From Actinomycetes bacterium (GTDB taxonomy: Bacteria; Actinomycetota; Actinomycetes; Propionibacteriales; Propionibacteriaceae), in assembly GCA_023437345.1 (NCBI GenBank), contig JAEZGC010000341.1:1-9017 (forward strand): a stretch of 9,017 nt of DNA. The letters are read 5' to 3'. Position 1 is the first letter of the stretch. Each line of letters begins with the position of its first letter. A model generated the notes under the pieces. That model was not told where the DNA came from. It saw nothing but the letters and a program-made list of their open reading frames with translations, and ran no database searches. Below are positions 1-6,198 of this stretch, piece after piece. Both the position numbers and the translations under genes were made by a program.

Positions 1-606
1 CCGCCCACCACGCCCGCGACGACGACGCCGGACGTGCCGGCGGGTGTGCTGTGGACCGGTGACGACGTGACCCGCTTCCTGTTCACCAGGGCCGAGCTGG
101 AGGCCATGGTGCCGGATGCGACCGGCATCTTCGAGGACAATCTGAGCTGGGTCTACACCGACACCACAGCCAGCCCCGACTACTGCTCGGGTGCTATTGC
201 ATTCGGCCCCGACGGCGGCGTGGGGCAGTGGCACAAGTCGGTGGCGAACAGCCCCGCTGGCGCCGTGGTGTCGTTCGGCGCCGCCTACGAGACCTCCGCG
301 CTCGCCGCCTCCGCCTTCGACAGGCTGAGAGCCACCCGGTGCGACGGCGGCACCATCGAGCTGACCGCCAGCGGGCAGCACTGGGACGACGTGCGCTATG
401 CGGAACTGGCCACCGAGTTCGGCTACTCGCTGACCCGGCTTGACTTCACCTGGGGGTCGTGGCGGGAACGCGCCTGCGTGACCAACCGCAATGTGCTCGT
501 CTGCTACTCGATGGCCGCCACCGAGGCAGGGTTCGCCACCGCCGACGGCACTGACGCCCTCGTGCTTGGGGTCGGACGCGCGCAGGGGCTGGTCCCCGAG
601 GAGTAG
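1..606 (+). CDS. Secreted or lipid-anchored protein, possible PknH-like sensor domain (5' truncated)
   Basis: The reading frame is open from base 1 and ends at TAG 604-606, so the gene starts upstream of the window. The first visible residues are a Pro/Thr-rich stretch (PPTTPATTTPDVP), typical of the linker that follows a signal peptide or lipobox in actinobacterial exported proteins. A globular domain of about 190 residues follows, with four cysteines (in PDYCSG, ATRCDGG and two in ACVTNRNVLVC), enough for two disulfides outside the membrane. The order of LFTRAEL near the start, a central FDRLRATRC helix and a late RNVLVC strand resembles the extracellular PknH_C-type sensor domain of mycobacterial kinases and lipoproteins. 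That match is from memory of the fold pattern and is weak; no substrate can be inferred. The GTG at 34 is in frame but the linker continues upstream of it, so it is not taken as the start. The gene converges on map with 19 bp between the two stop codons. Confidence 0.7.
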   Translation, partial: PPTTPATTTPDVPAGVLWTGDDVTRFLFTRAELEAMVPDATGIFEDNLSWVYTDTTASPDYCSGAIAFGPDGGVGQWHKSVANSPAGAVVSFGAAYETSALAASAFDRLRATRCDGGTIELTASGQHWDDVRYAELATEFGYSLTRLDFTWGSWRERACVTNRNVLVCYSMAATEAGFATADGTDALVLGVGRAQGLVPEE

Positions 607-617
607 GTGTCCCCGGG

Positions 618-635
618 CCTGCCGGCTACGGCAGG
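618..635. terminator. Possible bidirectional hairpin between convergent genes
   Basis: CCTGCCG (618-624), the loop GCTA (625-628) and CGGCAGG (629-635) form a perfect 7-bp stem with a 4-nt loop. It covers the map stop codon (626-628) and begins 12 bases after the stop of the upstream convergent gene, where a shared terminator would be expected. No T-run follows on either strand, so intrinsic termination is unproven; many high-GC actinobacterial terminators lack a clear U-tract. Confidence 0.35.
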
Positions 636-1474
636 GTCAGGATCTCGGCGCCGTCCGGGGTGACCACCAGCGAGTGTTCGAACTGGGCGACCCGGGAGCC
701 GTCGTCGGTCACTACCGTCCAGTCGTCGGCCCACACGTGGGAGCGGGCGTCGCCCAGCGCGAGCATCGGCTCGATCGTGAAGGTCATCCCGACCTCCATC
801 ACCGTGTCGGCCGCCGGCTCGTCGTAGTGCGGGATCACCAGGCCGGAGTGGAACGCGGTGTGGACGCCGTGGCCGGTGTAGTCGCGCACCACGCCGTAGC
901 CGAAGCGCTTCGCGTAGGCCTCGATCACCCGTCCGATCACGTTGATCTGCCGGCCCGGACGGACGGTGCGGATGGCGCGCAGCAGCGCCTCCTCGGTGCG
1001 TTCGGTGAGCAGCCGGGAGGCCTCTTCCACCTCGCCGCAGAAGTAGGTGGCGCAGTTGTCGCCGTGGACGCCGTCCACGAAGGCTGTGACGTCGATCTTC
1101 ACCAGGTCGCCGTCGTCCAGCGGACGGGTGTCGGGGATACCGTGGCAGATCACCTCGTTGACCGAGGTGCAGCACGACTTGGGGAAGCCGCGGTAGCCGA
1201 GCGTGGAGGGGTAGGCGTCGTGGTCGAGCAGATACTCGTGGACCACGGCGTCGATCGCGTCGGTGGTGACGCCCGGGGCGATGGCCTCGGCTCCGGCCTG
1301 CATCGCGCCGGCGGCGATCCGGCCGGCGACCCGCATCTTGTCGATGGTCTCGGCGGTCTGGGCGTGCGGGCCCTGGTACGGCTCGGGGCGCGGGCGTCCG
1401 ACGTACGCCGGGCGGGCGATGCGGTCGGGGACGGCGCGGCGCGGAGTCACCGGGTAGGGCTTGATCGCAGTCAC
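626..1474 (-). CDS. map: Type I methionine aminopeptidase with N-terminal extension (MetAP1c-like)
   Basis: Cytosolic metalloenzyme that removes the initiator methionine from nascent proteins. The 282-residue product has the full pita-bread fold order. The five metal ligands are D128 (KIDVTA), D139 (VHGDNC), H202 (TGHGVH), E235 (FTIEPM) and E266 (QFEHSL); the substrate-site histidines are H111 (VICHGI) and H209. The first ~40 residues are a Pro/Arg-rich extension (PYPVTPRRAVPDRIARP) like that of M. tuberculosis MetAP1c (Rv2861c, 285 aa), where it is thought to act at the ribosome; short MetAP1a enzymes lack it. The frame stays open to an upstream ATG at 1552, but the GTG at 1474 is preferred. 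It gives the family length, it keeps the gene clear of the divergent small ORF, and a TATCAT hexamer sits 7 nt before it, suggesting a leaderless mRNA with no Shine-Dalgarno. The gene appears to be transcribed alone, divergent from the small gene at 1520. Confidence 0.95.
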   Translation of the reverse strand: MTAIKPYPVTPRRAVPDRIARPAYVGRPRPEPYQGPHAQTAETIDKMRVAGRIAAGAMQAGAEAIAPGVTTDAIDAVVHEYLLDHDAYPSTLGYRGFPKSCCTSVNEVICHGIPDTRPLDDGDLVKIDVTAFVDGVHGDNCATYFCGEVEEASRLLTERTEEALLRAIRTVRPGRQINVIGRVIEAYAKRFGYGVVRDYTGHGVHTAFHSGLVIPHYDEPAADTVMEVGMTFTIEPMLALGDARSHVWADDWTVVTDDGSRVAQFEHSLVVTPDGAEILTLP

Positions 1475-1489
1475 GCAGGCGATGATAGT
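1461..1489 (+). promoter_or_regulatory. Candidate sigma-70-type promoter for the small gene at 1520
   Basis: TTGATC (1461-1466), a 17-bp spacer and GATAGT (1484-1489) match TTGACA and TATAAT at 4 of 6 positions each, with optimal spacing. Initiation near 1496 would leave a leader of about 24 nt carrying GGAGGT (1509-1514). The -10 overlaps the opposing map -10 (1482-1487), and the -35 lies within the first codons of map. Confidence 0.4.
1482..1487 (-). promoter_or_regulatory. -10 element TATCAT for leaderless map
   Basis: On the minus strand TATCAT (TAnnnT) is followed by exactly 7 nt (CGCCTGC) and then the GTG start at 1474. That puts the expected transcription start on the start codon, as in actinobacterial leaderless mRNAs. 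No convincing -35 is visible at 17-19 bp, and no Shine-Dalgarno lies between. Confidence 0.55.
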
Positions 1490-1519
1490 GACAGGCGTCG
1501 ATCCCGCTGGAGGTGCCAG

Positions 1520-1741
1520 ATGACCGGCTCGTGGTACTACTGCCTCGACCACCGCAGCGTCGAGCCCTACGAAGGCTGCCGCAGCCAGTCACGGCTCGGC
1601 CCCTACGCCACCGCCGCGGATGCCGCCCGGGCGCTGGAACGCGTCACCGAGCGAAACGACGACTGGGACACCGACCCCCGCTTCAACGATCCCGACGAGG
1701 ACGACGAGGAGGAGTCGGGCTGGGGCCCGTTCCGCCACTGA
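1520..1741 (+). CDS. Small acidic conserved actinobacterial protein
   Basis: A 73-residue cytosolic protein with no signal peptide or membrane segment. The start at ATG 1520 is supported by a strong Shine-Dalgarno GGAGGT (1509-1514) 5 nt upstream. The N-terminus has an aromatic/Cys/His pattern, WYYCLDHRSVEP, then GC at 19-20 and RLGPYATAADAARALE, whose strand-turn-helix shape resembles half of an SPOR-like repeat. The C-terminus is strongly acidic (NDPDEDDEEE, residues 56-65) and ends GWGPFRH. I recognise it as the kind of short protein found across actinobacteria that starts with YYCL-x-H and carries a GPY-x-T segment; databases tend to call such proteins hypothetical or SPOR-like, and I know of no established function. 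C8, H11 and C20 could bind metal, but that is only a guess. It is divergent from map and followed by the tandem repeat and glnA2, from which it is probably transcribed separately. Confidence 0.85.
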   Translation: MTGSWYYCLDHRSVEPYEGCRSQSRLGPYATAADAARALERVTERNDDWDTDPRFNDPDEDDEEESGWGPFRH

Positions 1742-1746
1742 CCCAC

Positions 1747-1801
1747 GGGGACGGTTCTCCCGCACAGGGGGACGGTTCTCCCGCACACGGGGACAGACGT
1801 T
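1747..1801. repeat. 21-bp direct tandem repeat, about 2.3 copies
   Basis: Two copies of GGGGACGGTTCTCCCGCACA lie at 1747-1766 and 1768-1787, identical over 20 bases and each followed by one variable base (G, then C). A degenerate third copy begins at 1789 (GGGGAC, a 4-base insertion, then GTTC to about 1801). Each unit can form a small hairpin (GGGA paired with TCCC around a 6-nt loop). The repeat begins 5 bases after the small gene's stop codon and ends about 28 bases before the GlnR-type site. It may take part in transcription termination or be a decayed mobile repeat; the sequence does not decide. Confidence 0.8.
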
Positions 1802-1829
1802 CAGCCACGCCGTCCGACGCGCTGCATCC

Positions 1830-1845
1830 GTAACCCGACTGAAAC
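1830..1845 (+). promoter_or_regulatory. GlnR-type nitrogen control site upstream of glnA2
   Basis: GTAAC (1830-1834), six bases (CCGACT) and GAAAC (1841-1845) match the actinobacterial GlnR half-box pair gTnAC-n6-GaAAC at every defined position. It ends 24 bp before the glnA2 ATG. Only one a-b pair is present; the expected second pair 6 bp up- or downstream is not seen. If the mRNA starts at or near the ATG (CAGACT at 1857-1862 lies 7 nt before it), the box is centred near -32, where it could affect RNA polymerase directly. MtrA, which can use related GTnAC-type sites, is an alternative binder. Confidence 0.6.
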
Positions 1846-1869
1846 ACGCCGGGCGGCAGACTTGGCGGC

Positions 1870-3207
1870 ATGGATAAGCAGACCGAGTTCGTGCTTCGGA
1901 CCATGGAGGAGCGGGACGTCCGTTTCGTCAGGCTGTGGTTCACCGACGTCCTTGGCTTTCTGAAGTCAGTTGCCATCGCACCCGCCGAGCTCGAAGGAGC
2001 GTTCAGCGAAGGGATCGGCTTCGACGGCTCCGCCATCCAGGGCTTCGCCCGGGTCTTCGAGTCCGACATGGTCGCCCAACCCGACCCGTCCACCTTCCAG
2101 CTGCTGCCCTGGCGCGGCAACACCCAGGGGACCGGCCGGATGTTCTGCGACATCCGGCTGCCGGACGGGTCACCGTCCTACGCCGACCCGCGCTACGTCC
2201 TCAAGCGGACGCTGCGCAAGGCGTCCGAGATGGGGTTCACCTACTACACCCACCCCGAGATCGAGTTCTACCTGTTCAAGCAGCCGCTGGTCCCGGGGGA
2301 GCCGCCGGAGCCCGCCGACCAGAGCGGCTACTTCGACCACACCACCACCTCGCCCGGCGCCGACTTCCGGCGGCAGGCGATCACGCTGCTGGAGCAGATG
2401 GGGATCTCGGTCGAGTTCAGCCACCACGAGGGCGGACCCGGCCAGCAGGAGATCGACCTGCGCTACGCCGATGCGCTCACCATGGCGGACAACATCATGA
2501 CCTTCCGGGTGGTGATCAAGGAGGTCGCGGTGATGCAGAACATGTTCGCCTCCTTCATGCCGAAGCCCCTCGAAAACCACCCCGGTTCGGGCATGCACAC
2601 CCACGTCTCGCTGTTCGAGGGCGACAACAACGCCTTCTACGACGCCAGCGCGGAGTACAACCTGTCGAAGACCGGACGCCAGTTCATCGCCGGCCTGCTG
2701 CGGCACGCCGCCGAGATCACTGCGGTGACGAACCCGTGGGTGAACTCCTACAAGCGGCTGGTGGCCGGTGCGGAGGCGCCGAGCTTCATCTCCTGGGGCC
2801 AGAACAACAGGTCGGCGCTGGTCCGGGTGCCGATGTACAAGCCAGGCAAGGGCGCGTCGGCGCGGGTCGAGCTGCGTTCGATCGACTCCGCTGCGAACCC
2901 GTACCTGGCCTACGCGATGGTGCTCGCCGCCGGGCTGGCGGGGATCGAGAACGAGTACGAGCTGCCCGAGGGCGCCGAGGACGACGTCTGGGCGCTCACC
3001 GACAAGCAGCGCCATGCGCTGGGGATCGAGCCGCTCCCGCGCAGTCTCGGCAACGCCATCGACGCCATGGAGAACTCCCAGCTCGTCGCAGACACCCTCG
3101 GCGAGCACGTGTTCGACTTCTTCCTGCGCAACAAGAAGGCCGAGTACGAGACCTACCGCGGGCACGTCTCGGAATGGGAGCTGCGCAACACCCTGCCGAT
3201 CCTGTAA
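1870..3207 (+). CDS. glnA2: Glutamine synthetase family protein, GlnA2 type (GSI-alpha-like)
   Basis: ATP-dependent ligation of ammonium (or another amine) to the gamma-carboxyl of glutamate, as a cytosolic dodecamer in this family. The 445-residue product matches M. tuberculosis GlnA2 (Rv2222c, 446 aa) closely from its first residues (MDKQTEFVLRTMEERD). Catalytic residues are present: D52 (GFDGSA), metal ligands E130/E132 (HPEIEF), E187 and E194 (HHEGGPGQQE), H243 (GMHTH), flap E302 (GAEAP), R314/R319 (NRSALVRVP) and E334/R336 (RVELRS). Where adenylylated GSI-beta enzymes carry the modified tyrosine (NLYDLP), this protein has W374 (DVWALT), so GlnE should not regulate it; R61 is in the position of the feedback-inhibition arginine of GSI-alpha. 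In Streptomyces some GlnA2-type enzymes are gamma-glutamylpolyamine synthetases, so substrate is uncertain. No good Shine-Dalgarno precedes ATG 1870. A GlnR-type site lies upstream. The stop converges on adaptor 2 with a 13-bp gap. Confidence 0.95.
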   Translation: MDKQTEFVLRTMEERDVRFVRLWFTDVLGFLKSVAIAPAELEGAFSEGIGFDGSAIQGFARVFESDMVAQPDPSTFQLLPWRGNTQGTGRMFCDIRLPDGSPSYADPRYVLKRTLRKASEMGFTYYTHPEIEFYLFKQPLVPGEPPEPADQSGYFDHTTTSPGADFRRQAITLLEQMGISVEFSHHEGGPGQQEIDLRYADALTMADNIMTFRVVIKEVAVMQNMFASFMPKPLENHPGSGMHTHVSLFEGDNNAFYDASAEYNLSKTGRQFIAGLLRHAAEITAVTNPWVNSYKRLVAGAEAPSFISWGQNNRSALVRVPMYKPGKGASARVELRSIDSAANPYLAYAMVLAAGLAGIENEYELPEGAEDDVWALTDKQRHALGIEPLPRSLGNAIDAMENSQLVADTLGEHVFDFFLRNKKAEYETYRGHVSEWELRNTLPIL

Positions 3208-3220
3208 CCGTCGGGGCTGG

Positions 3221-4972
3221 TCAGCGGCCGCCCATGGTGCGACGCATCTGGGCGAAGTTGCCGGTGGGAAGCGGGGCGGTGCGGTCGGAGAGCACGACCA
3301 GCTGGCCGGACGAGAGGCCGTCGGTGACCTCGACCTGGCCGCCGCCGACAGCGCCGGTGGTGACCTCGACACTGCGATAGGTGTCGGACGATGCGGCGTC
3401 GACGACCCGCACGGTGCCCTTGCCCGGGCCGGTCGGCGTGACCGCCGAGACCGGAACCCTGACCGCGCCGGAGGCAGTGCGGGTCACCACCTCGACCCCG
3501 GCGCGGGCCCCCTCCTTCAGGAGCATCGCGGCGTCCTCGACCACCACCGTGGTGCGGTACGTGGGGGAGTCGCCGGCGGTCCCGGCGGTCTCCAGCAGGC
3601 TGATCCGGCTGATCGTCGCCGGCAACGACGTGATGGAGCCGGCCGGGGTGACGACGGCCGCCATGCCCTGGCTGAGCAGCCCGCGGGTGGCCAGCGGCAC
3701 CTCGATGCTCACCACCGCGGCGCCCTCGCCGACGACGGTGATCGTGCCGGACGCCGCGCTGTCGCCGACCGTCAGCCCGACAGCGCCGACCACGCCGTCC
3801 AGTGGCGAGGTCAACTCGGCGTCGGCCAGCGCCCGCTCCGCAGCGTCCACAGCCTGCTGTGCGCGCAGCACCTCCGCCTCGGCGGCGGCCACCGCCCGGG
3901 CGGACACCGTCGGTGTCACAGTCCGGACGGAACCCGACGAGGTCCGGCCTGACGAGCGGACGGGAGCCGTCGTCGGCGTCGTGCCGGGGGTCCCGGGCTG
4001 GCCGGTGTCGATGGTCCCGGTGGTGATCAGCTGCTGGTAGTAGTCGGCCAGCATCGCATTGGCCAGCAGCAGGTCGGTCCTGGCCTGGCCGCAGGCAGCT
4101 ATGTCGTCGGCGGTGATGTCATCGACCAGCAGCGCCAGGGGCTCGGCCTGGTCGGTGGGTTCCGTGGTGGGCTCACCCGTGGGGTCGCCGGTCGGGTCGC
4201 CCGTGGGGTCGCCCGTGGGGTCGGTGCTCGGTTCGCCCGTGGGGTCGCTGGTGGGCTCGGTCGTGGGTTCGCCCGTGGGCGCGGTCGTGGGTTCGCCGGT
4301 CGGCTCTGTCGTGGGCTCGGTCGAGGGTTCCCCTGTGGGCTCACTCGTGGGTTCGCCGGTCGGCTCTGTCGTGGGCTCCGGCGTCGGATCGGTCTCGTTC
4401 GCGGCCACGAGCGCCGCGTACACCAGGTCGCAGGTGGTCGGGGCCTGCGGGTTGCTCCACGTCGCCGCAGCCACGTTCACCGCCGCTATCGCCCGGTAGA
4501 GGACGGCGGCATCCGACGCGGCGATCCCGCCCGGTCCCGACCCGCCCCCACCGCCGGGCAGCGACGGCAGGCTGGTGCCGCCAGACGGTGTCCGCACCGC
4601 GCTGCCGGGGTGCTCGGCGGCGTACAGGTTGGCCTTCGCCGAGGCCAGGGCGGTCTGGGAGTCCAGCAGCGCCAGCTTCAACGACGCCGTGTCGAGGCTC
4701 GCCATGACGTCCCCGGCCGCTACCTGGTCGCCCACCGACACCGTCACCCGCTTCACGACCCCGGCGGCGGCGAAGGCCGCCGACACCACGTTGTCCCGGG
4801 AGACCGTGCCGGTGGCCAGGAAGGCCTCCGACACATCCCCGGTGCCCGCGACCGCGGTCACGAACCTGCTGTCCGCGCCGGCCGACCCGGTGGCCCACGC
4901 GATGCCAAGGCCGCCGATCGCCACCAGCGTGACACCGGCTACCACCACCGACCCCACCCGTGAGCCGGCCAT
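3221..4972 (-). CDS. ABC exporter adaptor (HlyD/MacA-like) with a tetrapeptide-repeat insertion
   Basis: Membrane-fusion-type adaptor of the MacB-like exporter encoded just upstream. The 583-residue product has an N-terminal membrane anchor (about 8-28), a first lipoyl half (61-94, AAGVVKRVTVSVGDQVAAGD), hairpin helix 1 (95-122), a long insertion (123-355), hairpin helix 2 (356-388, rich in Ala/Glu/Arg heptads), the second lipoyl half (SPLDGVVGAVGLTVGD) and barrel and membrane-proximal domains. The insertion holds a Gly-rich stretch (140-149), two helical segments, and 20 tandem [E/D]PT[G/T/S] units (195-274). The only two cysteines, C181 and C294, bracket the repeat and could form a disulfide. 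Typical adaptors are near 350-450 residues, so the extra length is the insertion. ATG 4972 is chosen over GTG 4975 because GAGGAG (4979-4984) lies 6 nt from it; the permease stop overlaps the start (TGATG). The exported substrate is unknown. Confidence 0.88.
   Translation of the reverse strand: MAGSRVGSVVVAGVTLVAIGGLGIAWATGSAGADSRFVTAVAGTGDVSEAFLATGTVSRDNVVSAAFAAAGVVKRVTVSVGDQVAAGDVMASLDTASLKLALLDSQTALASAKANLYAAEHPGSAVRTPSGGTSLPSLPGGGGGSGPGGIAASDAAVLYRAIAAVNVAAATWSNPQAPTTCDLVYAALVAANETDPTPEPTTEPTGEPTSEPTGEPSTEPTTEPTGEPTTAPTGEPTTEPTSDPTGEPSTDPTGDPTGDPTGDPTGEPTTEPTDQAEPLALLVDDITADDIAACGQARTDLLLANAMLADYYQQLITTGTIDTGQPGTPGTTPTTAPVRSSGRTSSGSVRTVTPTVSARAVAAAEAEVLRAQQAVDAAERALADAELTSPLDGVVGAVGLTVGDSAASGTITVVGEGAAVVSIEVPLATRGLLSQGMAAVVTPAGSITSLPATISRISLLETAGTAGDSPTYRTTVVVEDAAMLLKEGARAGVEVVTRTASGAVRVPVSAVTPTGPGKGTVRVVDAASSDTYRSVEVTTGAVGGGQVEVTDGLSSGQLVVLSDRTAPLPTGNFAQMRRTMGGR
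4151..4390 (-). repeat. 12-bp-period coding repeat: 20 [E/D]PT[G/T/S] tetrapeptides
   Basis: Read on the minus strand, 240 bases encode exactly twenty 4-residue units, from DPTP at the start to EPTD at the end: mostly EPTG, EPTT, EPTS and DPTG, with single variants such as APTG and EPST. The longest uniform run is four DPTG units. Codons vary between units (CCG/CCC, GGC/GGG), so it is not one very recent expansion, but parts are similar enough for slippage. The product is acidic, proline-rich and probably extended, like a cell-wall-spanning linker. Confidence 0.95.
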
Positions 4973-6198
4973 CACTCGCTCCTCAACGCGTCGATCGGGG
5001 CCAGCTTCGCGGCGCGCCCGGCCGGGTACACCCCGGCGACCAGTCCGATCCCCAGCGCGACGGCCAGCGCCAGCCCGGTCACCGCCGGCGAGATCTCGAC
5101 AGTGATCCCCAGCGCCGGGCTGAGCCCGGCGGCGCCGGCGTACCCCACAGCCACCCCGAGCAGGCCGCCCAGCAGGCCGAGGATGCCCGCCTCCACCAGG
5201 AACTGCCGCCGGATCGCGGCGGGCGTCGCGCCGAGCGCCTTGCGCAGCCCGACCTCGCGGACCCGCTCGCTGACCGACACCAGCATGATGTTCATCACCC
5301 CGATGCCGCCGACCAGCAGCGAGATTGCGCCGATCCCGCTCAGCAGCAGGGTGAGCACGCCGGTGATCGAGCTCGCCGCGTCCACCAGCGCAGCCTGCGT
5401 GCTGACCGTGAAGTCGGCCTCCTCTGCGGTCACCCCGTGCGCGGTCAGCAGGGCGGTGTTGACCTCCTGGTAGGCCGCCGACAGGCTCTCGGCGCTCGCC
5501 GCCTGCAGGTAGATGGTCGTGACGGCGAAGGCGCTGCCCGACACCGACAGCCGGGCGGCGAAGGTGGTGCCCGGCACCACCACCGTGTCGTCCTCGTTCA
5601 GGCTCAGCGACGAGCCCGCCTCGGCGAGCACGCCGACCACCGTGAAGCGGTGGCCGTTGACGCTCACCTGCTGGCCCACCGCCTGCCCGGACGGGAAGAG
5701 TTCGGCGGCCGTCTCCCGGCCGAGGACGGCGACCGGTGTCGAGTCGGCCACCTCGTCCTCGGTGAAGAACCGCCCCACCCCCACCTCACGGTTGCGGACG
5801 GTCAGCCACTGCGGCACGGTGCCGACCACGGCGGCGGTCCAGGTGGTGTCTGCCGACTGCAGCGCCGCCTGGGTCGTCGAGGTCGGGGCCACCGCCGCGA
5901 CGCTGGGCGCTACCGAGCGGTCGGCGAGCAGCTGGGCGTCCCTCGTGGTCAGCGAGGTGGCCTGGCCGCCGCCGCGGAAGCCGGTCGACGACGTCGTCTG
6001 GCCCGGGGTGACGATGATCATGTTCGACCCGAGCGCGTTGATCTGGTCGGTGATGGCGCGCTGCGCGCCGAGGCCGAGCCCGACGATCAGCATGACCGCC
6101 GAGATCCCGATCAGGATGCCCAGCATCGTCAGCGCGGTCCGCAACCGTCGGGCGTTGAGGGCCTCGACAGCGGTCCTCGCCGTCTCGCGCCAGTCCAT
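4972..6198 (-). CDS. MacB-type ABC exporter permease (MacB_PCD plus FtsX domain)
   Basis: Membrane subunit of a mechanotransmission-type ABC exporter, 408 residues. TM1 (about 21-45, LTMLGILIGISAVMLIVGLG) is followed by an extracellular MacB_PCD domain of about 230 residues containing VLGRETAAELFP, typical of the family. The FtsX-like C-terminal part has TM2 (278-306), the conserved cytosolic coupling helix SERVREVGLRKALGA (310-324), TM3 (333-359) and TM4 (372-392), and ends AAKLAPIDALRSE. This four-TM topology with a large loop after TM1 is that of MacB, here without its own ATPase domain, as in Gram-positive YknZ-like permeases. ATG 6198 overlaps the ATPase stop by one base (TGATG), and its TGA overlaps the start of adaptor 2, indicating translational coupling. 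It should dimerise and work with the ATPase and adaptors; macrolide, peptide and lipid substrates are all known in the family, and none can be chosen here. Confidence 0.95.
   Translation of the reverse strand: MDWRETARTAVEALNARRLRTALTMLGILIGISAVMLIVGLGLGAQRAITDQINALGSNMIIVTPGQTTSSTGFRGGGQATSLTTRDAQLLADRSVAPSVAAVAPTSTTQAALQSADTTWTAAVVGTVPQWLTVRNREVGVGRFFTEDEVADSTPVAVLGRETAAELFPSGQAVGQQVSVNGHRFTVVGVLAEAGSSLSLNEDDTVVVPGTTFAARLSVSGSAFAVTTIYLQAASAESLSAAYQEVNTALLTAHGVTAEEADFTVSTQAALVDAASSITGVLTLLLSGIGAISLLVGGIGVMNIMLVSVSERVREVGLRKALGATPAAIRRQFLVEAGILGLLGGLLGVAVGYAGAAGLSPALGITVEISPAVTGLALAVALGIGLVAGVYPAGRAAKLAPIDALRSE

Noticed and set aside
34..606. GTG at 34 as a true start of the first gene
   Set aside because: The frame is open to base 1, and the Pro/Thr-rich linker continues upstream of the GTG, so the gene is truncated by the window.
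491..1741. Long plus-strand frame covering map and reading into the small gene's region
   Set aside because: It lies antisense to map, whose motifs are unmistakable, and its product is low-complexity Arg/Gly/Val-rich as expected of a GC-rich shadow frame.
3208..3220. Terminator between the convergent glnA2 and adaptor 2 genes
   Set aside because: The gap is only 13 bp and I could not find a convincing stem-loop in or around it.
2170..3372. 400-codon minus-strand frame opposite glnA2
   Set aside because: It is antisense to a fully motif-bearing glutamine synthetase, has no recognisable domain, and arises from GC-rich codon bias.
4151..4390. Regular 12-bp repeats considered as a CRISPR array or regulatory iterons
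   Set aside because: The period is 12 bp with no spacers, and it stays in frame as [E/D]PT[G/T/S] within a continuous adaptor gene, so it is a coding repeat.
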